Shown: positions 6,450 through 14,412 of the stretch, piece after piece
Layout of the letters: every line of letters starts with the position of its first letter
Numbering within the stretch: position 1 is the first letter of the stretch
NCBI GenBank assembly: GCA_045658315.1
Contig: JAZOUV010000030.1
Location: 1 to 19,413, forward strand
Length of the DNA: 19,413 nucleotides
Source: RGIG1995 sp045658315
Lineage (GTDB): Bacteria > Bacillota > Clostridia > Oscillospirales > CAG-272
Direction: 5' to 3'
Notes under the pieces: model-generated
Databases searched by the model: none
Seen by the model: only the letters and a program-made list of their open reading frames with translations
Told to the model about the DNA's origin: nothing
Made by a program: the position numbers and the translations under genes

Positions 6450-8243
6450 ATGCACTTTCCAACACTGACACCAACCAAAACCACAGAGAGCGTAATACGC
6501 ACTTTCGGCGGTATCGACACTACAATAAGCTGTCCCGAAAACTGCTTCAGCGACACGAAAAACACCTCGTCGTCTTTATTCCCCATACTTTCAACGAGGC
6601 AGAAAAGACTTTGGCTCTCCGATTTTTCGACACCGCCTTCGGCTCTGCATACGGTAAACGGCATCACCTGCACCGTAGGCAATTCGCTTTATTATAACGG
6701 CGTTTTGCAGTATGACGGACTTTCAAACATCTCGGACAAGCATCTCGTATCTATGGGAAGCAAAATTATCGTTTTCCCCGACGGATATTACATAAACACG
6801 TTAGACGTTGACGAAAACGGACTTTGCAAGGAAAGGGGCAGTATAACCGATGAAATCAGCTACGGCGATTCTACATCTGTTACAATATATCCTTGCCTAA
6901 AGGATATGCCTCTGCCCACAAAATCCGCCGCTCCGCCCGCTTCTAACGAAAATACGCTCTGGCTTGACCTTAACGAAAGCCCCGCCGTATTAAAGCAATA
7001 TTCGGAAGAAACAGACGAGTGGGTTAAAATACAAACTGATTGCTGTTGTATTGAAATTGAGGGAATTGATAAACATTTCGGAGCTAACGACGCCATAGAA
7101 ATAAACGGCCTTGATACGCACATCGACGGAAATGCGAATATACTTTCCGCCGAGGAGAACGGAATTATCATCGACCTTCCTTACGAATCTCTTTTTGCAT
7201 TTGAAATCCCCGCCGACAATAACTGCAAAATAAAAAAGCTTTTGCCGATTATGGACTTTATATGCGAACATCAGAACCGACTTTTCGGCTGTCGATACGG
7301 ACTTGACCGCAAGGGAAATTTCGTAAACGAAATATATGCGTCAAAGCTGGGTGAGCCGGGGATATGGAACGCTTATAACGGCTTATCGACCGACAGCTAT
7401 GCCGCTTCGTGCGGCAGTGAGGGAGCATTTACGGGTATTATATCCCACATGGGCTACGTCGTCTTTTTCAAGGAAAACAGAATACACAGGCTTTTCGGTA
7501 CGAAACCCTCAAACTACACGTTATACGAGGATTCTTTCGACGGGGTAAAGCTCGGCAGCGAAAAATCACTCTGCCTTCATAACGGAACTCTTTACTATCA
7601 CGGTAAAAACGGTATCTATTCTTATTCGGGAAGTACTCCCACCCTTCTTTCAAGGTCTTTGGGCAACGTATCTTTCAAAAATGCCGTTGCCGCCTTTTGC
7701 CAAAACAAATACTATATCAGCTTGGTATCTCAAACCGGCACGCCCTTTCTCTACGCATACGACACCGAGAGAAGCATTTGGCACAAAGAGGATTCTTCAA
7801 GATATACGCATTTGTCGGCACTTGAAAATAACATTATAGGGATTAAAGAAGATAACGGCTGTTACTCGGCAGAGCTTATCGGAAGCAACGACATTCCCGT
7901 ACTTTTAAGCAAGTTAGGCGTCTCCCCCATACGAGAAGACGACTTCGATTGGTATGCCGAAACCTCCGATATAGGCTTTTTTACGGACGATGCAAAGTCT
8001 TTGATAAGGCTGAAACTACGCCTAAAAGCCGACAGGGGCAGTAGTTTACGGCTCTATATTATGACCGATTCAAGCGGTATATGGAAAATGTGCGGTTCTT
8101 TTACGGGCAGTCCTTTAAAGACGGTTACGCTCAACGCAGTTCCCCCTCGTTGCGACCATTTAAGATTAAAATTAGTCGGCAAGGGCGGCTGTAAAATATA
8201 CTCGATATCTAAAATATTTGAATATGCGGGTGAGGTGATATAG
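6450..8243 (+). CDS. Tail nozzle / tubular-B-like structural protein
   Basis: A 597-residue, almost entirely β-rich protein with many short Gly/Asn/Asp turns and repeated aromatic strands (e.g. SLYYNGVLQYDGL, GTLYYHGKNGIYSYSG, KYYISLVSQTGTPFLYAYDT). The repeating pattern of a strand reading out a value followed by a turn suggests a β-propeller. In short-tailed phages (P22 gp10, T7 gp12 and related) such proteins cap the adaptor ring and form the tail nozzle. Helpful local signatures are FICEHQNRLFGCRYG (about 270-285) and SCGSEGAFTGIISHMGYVVF, which recur in podovirus-type nozzle/stabilisation proteins. GGGAGG precedes the ATG, and the stop is two bases before the next start, so the two genes are probably translationally coupled. 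The assignment is from fold style and gene order. Confidence 0.6.
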   Translation: MHFPTLTPTKTTESVIRTFGGIDTTISCPENCFSDTKNTSSSLFPILSTRQKRLWLSDFSTPPSALHTVNGITCTVGNSLYYNGVLQYDGLSNISDKHLVSMGSKIIVFPDGYYINTLDVDENGLCKERGSITDEISYGDSTSVTIYPCLKDMPLPTKSAAPPASNENTLWLDLNESPAVLKQYSEETDEWVKIQTDCCCIEIEGIDKHFGANDAIEINGLDTHIDGNANILSAEENGIIIDLPYESLFAFEIPADNNCKIKKLLPIMDFICEHQNRLFGCRYGLDRKGNFVNEIYASKLGEPGIWNAYNGLSTDSYAASCGSEGAFTGIISHMGYVVFFKENRIHRLFGTKPSNYTLYEDSFDGVKLGSEKSLCLHNGTLYYHGKNGIYSYSGSTPTLLSRSLGNVSFKNAVAAFCQNKYYISLVSQTGTPFLYAYDTERSIWHKEDSSRYTHLSALENNIIGIKEDNGCYSAELIGSNDIPVLLSKLGVSPIREDDFDWYAETSDIGFFTDDAKSLIRLKLRLKADRGSSLRLYIMTDSSGIWKMCGSFTGSPLKTVTLNAVPPRCDHLRLKLVGKGGCKIYSISKIFEYAGEVI

Positions 8244-8245
8244 AT

Positions 8246-9190
8246 ATGTTTTCAAACATTACCCTGCCCACGTTTGAAGAAATATCGGACAAAGCTAATG
8301 CCGAAAAAATACGCGGTTATCTTGCCACTCTGCACGACCAACTGCGGTATATGATGCTCAATATCGACACCGACAACCTCGCCGACTCTCTCAAAACCAC
8401 CATAAGCGATGCCTCGGAAAATGCCGAATTTTCAAAAAACAACGTATTGCAGTTAAAAGAAAGCGTCGTTAGCCTCGGCAACAGTATTTCTTCCGTAACA
8501 CAGAGTGCCGATAAGATAAACTGGCTCATCAAAGACGGCACCGATTCAACCAACTTCACGCTGACGAACCGAACAGCATCGCTTATTTCGAGCTGTATAG
8601 ATTTCACCGGTTACGTTAAATTTAACGACCTATCTCAAAGCGGCTCGACATCTATCAACGGAAACAATATTATGACGGGTACGCTCTCGGCAGATAAGCT
8701 GTCGGTATCCGACCTATCAGCCCTCTCCGCCTCTATCGGCGGCTGGTCTTTAAATTCCACGGGTCTTTCAACGTCGGCATCGGGGTACGGAGCACTTTCA
8801 CTTAACTCAGCCAACTCGTCAGACTCATATTGGTTAAGGGCTACTAACGCCTACGGCTATACTACTTTCTATATTGCAAAAAGCGGTGCTTGTTACTTCG
8901 ACGGAAGCTACATATCCAACGGAAGTATAACGGCAAGTAAAATTACAACCGACGGCGAACAACGCCTCGACTTAACAAACAACTACAACGGCATAAAAGT
9001 CGGCAGCAGTCTCTATATTTCAAACGGCAGCGTAAACCGACGTTTATTCATTAATCCTTCAGGTATCCTTACCTTTGATACGGGAGTCGGCTCGGCAACC
9101 TTTTCACTTGCACTTTTCAGAGATGGCTCGTCTTATACCCTATCCGTACTAAACGGCTCGGGACAGACTGTCGGAAATATCCAGCTTTAA
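8246..9190 (+). CDS. Tail fibre / tail-appendage protein
   Basis: A 314-residue protein. The first 95 residues are helical (MFSNITLPTFEEISDKANAE, then a probable coiled coil through SENAEFSKNNVLQLKESVVS). The rest is β-rich and Ser/Asn/Gly/Thr-rich, with fibre-type phrases such as GNNIMTGTLSADKLSVSDLS, FDGSYISNGSITASKITTDG and FINPSGILTFDTG. This layout, an N-terminal helical anchor plus repeating β-strands ending in a small knob, is usual for trimeric tail fibres and side appendages of Bacillota phages. It probably projects from the tail tip and helps attach to the cell. It sits directly after the nozzle gene with a two-base gap. The receptor cannot be predicted. Confidence 0.65.
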   Translation: MFSNITLPTFEEISDKANAEKIRGYLATLHDQLRYMMLNIDTDNLADSLKTTISDASENAEFSKNNVLQLKESVVSLGNSISSVTQSADKINWLIKDGTDSTNFTLTNRTASLISSCIDFTGYVKFNDLSQSGSTSINGNNIMTGTLSADKLSVSDLSALSASIGGWSLNSTGLSTSASGYGALSLNSANSSDSYWLRATNAYGYTTFYIAKSGACYFDGSYISNGSITASKITTDGEQRLDLTNNYNGIKVGSSLYISNGSVNRRLFINPSGILTFDTGVGSATFSLALFRDGSSYTLSVLNGSGQTVGNIQL

Positions 9191-9207
9191 ATTAAGGAGA
9201 AACAAAA

Positions 9208-9564
9208 ATGATAGTTAAAAATATTGACCTGCTTAAATGCGTTACCCCTATGAAAGCCCTTTGCGAAAAAGATAATATCGGCTTTATTACATCGCTTTCT
9301 ATAAGTAAAAACGTTCACGAAATAGACAAGGCTCTCGAAAATTATCTGTCGCAAAAACAGGCTCTTAATGAAAAGTATCTTGTAAACGGAAACAATACGC
9401 AGACCATAAAAAGCGGTTGTGAAGAGGATTACTTACGCGAACTTACCGAGCTTAACGACAGAGAAATAAGTATACCCATTGAAACTATAGACATTAGTGA
9501 GCTTTCGGCCATAACCTTCCCTCCAAGATATATAGAAGGAATCGCCTTTATGCTCGATATGTAA
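9208..9564 (+). CDS. DUF1617-like phage protein
   Basis: A 118-residue protein with AAGGAGA before its ATG. It starts MIVKNIDLLKCVTPMKALCE, continues through a helix KNVHEIDKALENYLSQKQAL with NEKY, and ends in an acidic EDYLRELTELNDREISIPIE segment and a FMLDM end. That arrangement (a short β/helix start, long central helix, ELNDxEIxIPIExI, then a final helix) resembles DUF1617, a family of unknown function found in structural/lysis regions of Bacillota phages. I assign it by pattern memory only. Its place between fibre and putative internal protein suggests a virion or assembly role. Confidence 0.5.
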   Translation: MIVKNIDLLKCVTPMKALCEKDNIGFITSLSISKNVHEIDKALENYLSQKQALNEKYLVNGNNTQTIKSGCEEDYLRELTELNDREISIPIETIDISELSAITFPPRYIEGIAFMLDM

Positions 9565-9581
9565 AAAAGGAGTGATTACAC

Positions 9582-10595
9582 TTGGCTACAAATCTTACGA
9601 AAAAGAAATACGAGGAAAGCCAGAAGGTCGAGGACGCTTTCCAAAACTACAACGATTACAAGAATAACAACAAACCGCAGGATTTTACCTTTTCCGATGC
9701 CGAGCTTTTGACTCAAACGCAAAACGAGTTTTTCAACAAGGAAGCCTTTTCTTACGATGTTGACAGCGACCCTCTCTATAATCAGTATAAGAAAAACTAT
9801 ATTGAGCAGGGCAAACAGGCTATGGAGGATTCGGTCGGAAATGCATCGGCACTGTCGGGCGGTTACGGCAACTCATACGCTCAAACGGCGGGAATCAAGG
9901 CGTACAACAGCTACCTCGACAAGCTGAATAACATAGTTCCCGAACTGTATGAGGCTGCATATTCGCGTTACAACGACGAGCTTAAAACGCTTGAAAGCAA
10001 GCTCGGGTATCTCACCGACAAGAACAAAGAAGAATACTCTCGTTATCTTGACAGCTATTCGATATACGAAAACGAGGTGAACGCTCTACGCGACCTATAC
10101 CTCAGCGAATATGAAAACGATATGGCAATTCAGGACAGCGAGTGGGAATCCGCCTATAAGTTAGCTATGAAGGAGCAGGAAAAACAGATAGCCGATGCCG
10201 AAATAGGTTACAAATACTATGCCGCAAACTTAAACCAGCAGCAGTTCGATGCAAAGCTTGCCGCCGAACAGGCTCAGTTTGATGCAAAAATGGCATACCA
10301 GCAAAGCCTCGACGAACAAGAGGATAAATACCGCGAACAAGAACTCAGAATTGAACGTCAGAAGGTCGTCAACGAAAACAGACAGTTCTGGGCTGAGTTC
10401 GATGAAAAAACGAAAGACTATATCAGCCAGAACGAGCTTTATATTATGCAGGCCAACGGTCAGCTTTACGACGTTATGTCGGCACTCGACTACAACTACG
10501 AGGACGAATCCACCGTAAGATATAAGGCTCTCGTTATGGGCATCGACGAGGATTTCATTGACTCGTATTTTGAAGCGAAATACAAAGGGAGGTAA
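9582..10595 (+). CDS. Ala/Gln/Tyr-rich virion protein, possible internal (ejection) protein
   Basis: 337 residues starting at TTG, with AAAAGGAG at good spacing. The protein is strongly helical and rich in Gln, Glu, Ala, Tyr, Lys and Asn; the middle and C-terminal half (about 140-310, e.g. YYAANLNQQQFDAKLAAEQA) should form long coiled coils. A conserved block near the start of the helical part, FNKEAFSYDVDSDPLYNQYK, followed by ALSGGYGNSYAQTAG, is typical of a family seen in Bacillota short-tailed or uncharacterised phages. Known ejection proteins of P22/T7 are similarly Ala/Gln-rich and leave the capsid to form a conduit into the cell. That function is inferred; a tail-associated scaffold is an alternative. 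It sits just ahead of the receptor-binding gene, with a three-base gap. Confidence 0.5.
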   Translation: MATNLTKKKYEESQKVEDAFQNYNDYKNNNKPQDFTFSDAELLTQTQNEFFNKEAFSYDVDSDPLYNQYKKNYIEQGKQAMEDSVGNASALSGGYGNSYAQTAGIKAYNSYLDKLNNIVPELYEAAYSRYNDELKTLESKLGYLTDKNKEEYSRYLDSYSIYENEVNALRDLYLSEYENDMAIQDSEWESAYKLAMKEQEKQIADAEIGYKYYAANLNQQQFDAKLAAEQAQFDAKMAYQQSLDEQEDKYREQELRIERQKVVNENRQFWAEFDEKTKDYISQNELYIMQANGQLYDVMSALDYNYEDESTVRYKALVMGIDEDFIDSYFEAKYKGR

Positions 10596-10598
10596 TAT

Positions 10599-12350
10599 AT
10601 GAGATATATTAATTTGACCATTCAGCAATCGGACATCAAAATAAAAAAAGAACTCAACTTTAATCAAGTTCCCTTAACCTGCGGCTCTGTAAACGATATT
10701 TCCTGCCGCTTCGCTTTCTCGAAGGAATGGAACGACTATCCCGTAAAGGTTGCCGTATTCGTGGGCAGCGGTAAAAGTATAACCGTTGCCATTACAGACG
10801 ACGTGGCTCTTATTCCCTGGGAATGTCTGACTGTTGAAGGCGGAGAGCTTACGGTGGGCGTTGTAGGTCTTTGCGACCTGCCCGACACCAATTCTTATAA
10901 GCAGTTAAATACCGAATACGTTAGCCTCGGCATCATCGTCTCGGGGGCTGACATCGCTTCCGACAAGACTGACAATCCCCCCTCACCGGAATTGGCAGAA
11001 CAGCTTCTTATTGCGGTTAATGACGTTATTTCTTCCGAGGCTGAACGCAAAAGCGGTTATGCCGATATGCAGAGCAGACTTGCCAATGCAGAAAAAAATA
11101 TAGGGGAATTGTCCGAACAAACACAATCAACGCTCAATTCGCACGTATTGGGCGAAATTATGAGCGATAACGGAGCACACAACTTCCGTATTAAAAATAA
11201 GATTCTCGAATTTTTTGACGGAAACGCTTGGAGAAGCGTTGAGCTTGAAAGAAATTATAAGATAATGACGGTTTCGATTAATTCGACCTATTCTGCCCCC
11301 GAGTCAGCCTTGATGTATTTAAACGATGCAAAGGAGCTCTCCCCCGGCGATGCTGCTTGGGATAACTTCTTCGGTCATTATCCGGTGCTTCTCAAAAACG
11401 GCAAAGAGGTGGGAAAGCTTCAAACTACCGATTTTTCAAAATTTGAAGACGGTACACCCATTACCTTTGACGACAGTGGAGAATACGACGTCTGTATTGC
11501 CTTCCCACGCCGTGGTATAAGAATAGAAACGATAGGAACCAGCTTCAGAATCAGTATGACAGACCACCCCGATTTATACGGCTTTGATTACAATGCTCAC
11601 ATTTTCCAAGACATACATAAAAATATTTTCTACATCGGTACATACCTTGCCTCTTTAAGCGAAACCTCTGACGGTAAAACGGTTATGTCAAGCCTTCCGA
11701 ACAAGCCCGTTTCATTTATCAACGATCTGAACAAGGCCTGTGAGTACGCAGCCAACAAAAATGCATATCTCCTTTCTTATTATCAATGGCTGTTTATCCA
11801 GTGTATGTACGTATTAAAGTATAAGAACCTCGACTCACAGCGTTGCATTTGTTGCGGCTATACGGGCGATGGAACATCTATCGAAAACCTTACCACAGGC
11901 GTTAGCGACACTTACGGTATGGATTCAACATTGTTAAGCTCGGCAGCCCGTCTTTCGGGACAATACCGTTCAAAGCTGTTAGGTCTTGAAGATATTTACG
12001 GCACGGTCTATCAGTGGCTCGACTGCATTAAGTCAACCAAAAAATCAGTTTTTGTAACTTGGGTAGACAAAATGGTGAGTTCTGTTACAAACATTGAAGA
12101 AGCATACTATGAAGGGTATGCAAACAGTATAGCCGCTACCACCAAAGCCGGTTTCTTCCCAAACTCATTTACCGGCTCAAACAGTACCTTTTACACCGAC
12201 TGGGCAGTTGTTGCACCGATGAGTTACTGTGTTATAGGCGGAGAGAATACAGGCGGCTACGGTTCGGGTATATTCTGTTTCGTACTCGGCGAAAAATCCA
12301 CCGAGGAAGAAAGTATTTACAACAAAAGTGCAAGAATTATGTATATATAA
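10599..12350 (+). CDS. Receptor-binding tail protein with C-type-lectin/FGE-like C-terminal domain
   Basis: 583 residues in three parts. Residues 1-120 form a β-sandwich often found at the N-terminus of Bacillota phage baseplate/fibre proteins (FAFSKEWNDYPVKVAVFVGS). A helical, probably coiled-coil, linker follows (about 130-185). The C-terminal half has the formylglycine-enzyme/C-type-lectin fold: FFGHYPVLLKNGKEVGKLQT, AFPRRGIRIETIGTSFRISM, YLLSYYQWLFIQCMYVLKYK with NLDSQ, KLLGLEDIYGTVYQWLDCI, and a final GG...GSGIFCFVLG...SARIMYI. This matches the layout of tail proteins whose last ~40 residues are hypervariable and, in many phages, rewritten by diversity-generating retroelements. No reverse transcriptase or template repeat is visible here. 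It most likely binds a cell-surface ligand. Confidence 0.75.
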   Translation: MRYINLTIQQSDIKIKKELNFNQVPLTCGSVNDISCRFAFSKEWNDYPVKVAVFVGSGKSITVAITDDVALIPWECLTVEGGELTVGVVGLCDLPDTNSYKQLNTEYVSLGIIVSGADIASDKTDNPPSPELAEQLLIAVNDVISSEAERKSGYADMQSRLANAEKNIGELSEQTQSTLNSHVLGEIMSDNGAHNFRIKNKILEFFDGNAWRSVELERNYKIMTVSINSTYSAPESALMYLNDAKELSPGDAAWDNFFGHYPVLLKNGKEVGKLQTTDFSKFEDGTPITFDDSGEYDVCIAFPRRGIRIETIGTSFRISMTDHPDLYGFDYNAHIFQDIHKNIFYIGTYLASLSETSDGKTVMSSLPNKPVSFINDLNKACEYAANKNAYLLSYYQWLFIQCMYVLKYKNLDSQRCICCGYTGDGTSIENLTTGVSDTYGMDSTLLSSAARLSGQYRSKLLGLEDIYGTVYQWLDCIKSTKKSVFVTWVDKMVSSVTNIEEAYYEGYANSIAATTKAGFFPNSFTGSNSTFYTDWAVVAPMSYCVIGGENTGGYGSGIFCFVLGEKSTEEESIYNKSARIMYI

Positions 12351-12368
12351 AAAGAAAGGAGATGTGTT

Positions 12369-12638
12369 ATGACAGTTCTGTACAATGTTTACGGCTCGCT
12401 TGAACAAGCCTCCCCCCTTATTATATCGGGGGATACCGTTTTCGTTCATACCGATGTCGTAAAGGTAGACAAAAATGAGTTCGGTCAGCCTACCGACTCC
12501 CTTTATACTTATACCGAAACGCAATATTCAAAGGACGAGTATATCCTGCTCCTTTCACAGAAAAACAGCTCGCTCGAGGAGCAGATAACCGATACCCATA
12601 TAGCACTCTGTGAGCTTTACGAGATGTATTCACAATAG
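12369..12638 (+). CDS. Small tail-associated phage protein, function unknown
   Basis: An 89-residue protein with GAAAGGAGA before ATG. It starts MTVLYNVYGSLEQASPLIIS, has a β-rich first half (DTVFVHTDVVKVDKNEFG, then YTYTETQYSKDEYI), and ends in a coiled-coil-like helix (LLLSQKNSSLEEQITDTHIA). Proteins of this size and pattern commonly sit between a receptor-binding gene and a CD1375-type mini-protein in Clostridia phages. A chaperone or small tail component role is possible but I know of no established function. Confidence 0.65.
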   Translation: MTVLYNVYGSLEQASPLIISGDTVFVHTDVVKVDKNEFGQPTDSLYTYTETQYSKDEYILLLSQKNSSLEEQITDTHIALCELYEMYSQ

Positions 12639-12676
12639 TTACTCTGTATTAATAATATATAAAGGAGATGATTTTC

Positions 12677-12790
12677 TTGGCAAAGATTTACGCTACTCTT
12701 ATTAAAAAGCAAATAAAAACGATAGATGACGTTCCGCTTTCCTTGAAAAATGCCGTGTTACTGCTTCTGAAAAAGGATAAAACGTTATGA
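12677..12790 (+). CDS. CD1375-like phage mini-protein
   Basis: A 37-residue gene, easily missed because of its size and TTG start. AAAGGAGATG lies just upstream of the TTG. The product begins MAKIYATLIKKQIKTIDDVP and ends in a basic/leucine-rich helix, matching the CD1375-type family (MAKIYATLIKKGxKTIDDVP...) found just upstream of lysis genes in Clostridia phages. Its function is unknown. Its stop overlaps the next start in an ATGA arrangement (12787-12790), so the two are probably translationally coupled. Confidence 0.85.
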   Translation: MAKIYATLIKKQIKTIDDVPLSLKNAVLLLLKKDKTL

Positions 12791-13029
12791 ACTACGAAAT
12801 ATTAACCTCTCTTGCGGGAATAATCGGAAGCTTTATCGCCACTTTGGCGGGTATTATGATTAACTCAAAGCTGACAAGCTATCGTATAGAACAGCTCGAA
12901 ATCAAGGTGGACGAGCATAACAAGGTTATCGACCGCGTGTACAACCTTGAAAAGCATACCGCAGTTATGGACGAGGAACTGAAAGTTACCAACCATAGAC
13001 TGACCGACCTCGAAAAATATCACAGATAA
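12787..13029 (+). CDS. XhlA-like holin-associated membrane protein
   Basis: An 80-residue protein, probably one N-terminal membrane helix followed by a coiled coil. Residues 5-27 (ILTSLAGIIGSFIATLAGIM) are hydrophobic and RIEQLEIKVDEHNKVIDRVY (33-52) has a heptad pattern. The position, one gene upstream of a holin and two upstream of the endolysin, and the layout fit the hemolysin XhlA-like/holin-accessory proteins of Bacillota phages. The start overlaps the previous stop as ATGA. Which end faces the cytoplasm, and whether it forms the lesion itself, cannot be seen. Confidence 0.6.
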   Translation: MNYEILTSLAGIIGSFIATLAGIMINSKLTSYRIEQLEIKVDEHNKVIDRVYNLEKHTAVMDEELKVTNHRLTDLEKYHR

Positions 13030-13046
13030 AGGAGATTGATAAGATT

Positions 13047-13271
13047 ATGAAAATAGACTGGAGACGAAAACTGACAAGCAGAAAATTCTGGATTGCCGTC
13101 GTGGGATTTATAGTCCCCCTCTTGCTGTCTTTCGGCGTTGCCGAAAGCGTGGCGACTCAGATATCGGGTGTAATTATGTCGGGAGCAACCTGCATAGCCT
13201 ATATACTCGGAGAGGGGCTTGTCGATGCCGAATCATCATCAAAAAACAAGACTAACGACAACAACGACTAA
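13047..13271 (+). CDS. Phage holin
   Basis: A 74-residue small membrane protein, starting MKIDWRRKLTSRKFWIAVVG. Two hydrophobic segments are visible at about 14-32 (FWIAVVGFIVPLLLSFGVA) and 36-54 (ATQISGVIMSGATCIAYIL), with a short basic N-terminus and a polar, acidic/Asn-rich C-terminus. This size, the two helices and the place directly before a GH25 endolysin are typical of Bacillota phage holins, including the phi-LC3-like type whose N-terminus reads similarly (INWKVRLKxKxFW). Its job would be to time and open the membrane so that the signal-less endolysin reaches the wall. AAAGGAGATTG precedes the ATG. Confidence 0.8.
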   Translation: MKIDWRRKLTSRKFWIAVVGFIVPLLLSFGVAESVATQISGVIMSGATCIAYILGEGLVDAESSSKNKTNDNND

Positions 13272-13289
13272 GAAAAAGGACTGTTCTCT

Positions 13290-14318
13290 ATGAAAAAATT
13301 TGGAATTGATATATCAAAATGGCAGGGCAACTTCGATTTTAAAAAAGCCGTTAAAGAGGGAGTTACCTTTGCCATACTAAAGGGCGGAGGCGGAGACAGC
13401 GGTCTCTACACCGATGCCTTATTTGAAAAAAACTATGCCGAAGCCAAAAAGAATAATATTCCCATCGGAGTATACTGGTTCAGCAAGGCACTTTCGCCCG
13501 AAGACGCAACTAAAGAAGCCGATTTCTTTTACAGAAACGTTCTCAGAAAGAAACAGTTTGAACTGCCAATCTTTATCGACGTTGAGCATCAAGATATGTT
13601 GACTCTCGGCAAATCAAAGCTTACGGAAATCGTAAAGGTATGGTGCGACAGCCTCGAAACTTTAGGATATTGGGTGGGAATCTACTCAACCGTATATGCT
13701 TTTTCGGCGTATATGAACGATAACGAGCTTGAAAGATATACCCATTGGGTTGCCCAGTGGGCAGAAAAATGTACGTATAAAAATCCCGATATTATGGGAA
13801 TATGGCAGTTCGGCGGTGAGACGAACCTGCTAAGAAAAAATACCGTTGCAGACATCGTTTGCGACCAGAACTATATGTACCGCGATTTCCCCTCGCTTAT
13901 TAAAGAAAGGGGCTTGAACGGATTCGATATAGACGGCGGTGAACCTCCCGTAACTATCCCCAAAACTGTTGATACGCTCGCCAACGAGGTTATAGCAGGT
14001 CTTTGGGGCGTAGGAAATGACCGCAAAAACCGTCTCACCGATGCCGGCTACAGCTACGAAGACGTACAGGCTCTGGTTAATACGATTATGGAAAACAAGC
14101 CCGAAAGCACGAATACTGCGGTTAAAGCGGGTGATTTAGTAAAAATCTCTAAAGATGCCGTCGTGTACGGTACCGACAAGAAATTTGCTTCTTTCGTATA
14201 TACTTCCCTTCTCTATGTAAGAGAGCTGAACGGAAGTCGGGCGGTAATATCCATATTGCCCGAGGGTGCCGTTACGGGTGCCGTTGACGTGAAATACCTG
14301 ACAAAGCATAAAACATAA
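13290..14318 (+). CDS. Endolysin: GH25 lysozyme with CW_7 and C-terminal SH3-like module
   Basis: 342 residues. Residues 1-205 are a GH25 (Cellosyl/Cpl-1-type) muramidase, which cuts the MurNAc-GlcNAc bond of peptidoglycan. Visible catalytic features are Asp7 in GIDISKWQG, the DxE pair Asp97/Glu99 in IFIDVEHQD, and Asp192 in IVCDQNYMY. Residues about 228-264 (DTLANEVIAGLWGVGNDRKN, then RLTDAGYSYEDVQALVN) match one CW_7 (Cpl-7-type) cell-wall-binding repeat. Residues about 278-340 (VKAGDLVKISKDAVVYGTDK onward) look like an SH3-like binding module found at the C-terminus of Clostridia phage lysins. There is no signal peptide, so export relies on the holin upstream. It is the last phage gene before the terminator at 14364. 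Confidence 0.95.
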   Translation: MKKFGIDISKWQGNFDFKKAVKEGVTFAILKGGGGDSGLYTDALFEKNYAEAKKNNIPIGVYWFSKALSPEDATKEADFFYRNVLRKKQFELPIFIDVEHQDMLTLGKSKLTEIVKVWCDSLETLGYWVGIYSTVYAFSAYMNDNELERYTHWVAQWAEKCTYKNPDIMGIWQFGGETNLLRKNTVADIVCDQNYMYRDFPSLIKERGLNGFDIDGGEPPVTIPKTVDTLANEVIAGLWGVGNDRKNRLTDAGYSYEDVQALVNTIMENKPESTNTAVKAGDLVKISKDAVVYGTDKKFASFVYTSLLYVRELNGSRAVISILPEGAVTGAVDVKYLTKHKT

Positions 14319-14363
14319 GATTGAATACTGAGAAAGGTATCGTCATATCACTATACAGAACCA

Positions 14364-14401
14364 AAAAAGCCGTGTACCGTTTTTTCGGTACACAGCTTTT
14401 T
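14364..14401. terminator. Bidirectional terminator between endolysin and dehydratase genes
   Basis: AAAAAGC...GTGTACCG pairs with CGGTACAC...GCTTTTT around a short T loop. One C (14371 side) faces an A within the stem. The outer A/T arms give a U-tract in either direction, as expected between convergent genes: endolysin on + and dehydratase on -. It also marks the apparent phage/host boundary. Confidence 0.9.
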
Positions 14402-14412
14402 ATAAATTATCG

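Noticed and set aside
6428..6697. Alternative + frame of 89 codons overlapping the start of the nozzle-like gene
   Set aside because: It lies in another frame of a longer, well-supported gene; its His/Arg-rich product looks like a shadow and has no separate ribosome site.
10230..10667. 145-codon - strand frame opposite the helical virion protein
   Set aside because: It is an antisense shadow of Gln/Glu/Ala-rich codons (giving Leu/Val/Phe-rich sequence) and has no ribosome site.
12230..12350. Complete diversity-generating retroelement
   Set aside because: Only the candidate variable protein is present; no reverse transcriptase, template repeat or GC-rich homing signal is visible in the window.
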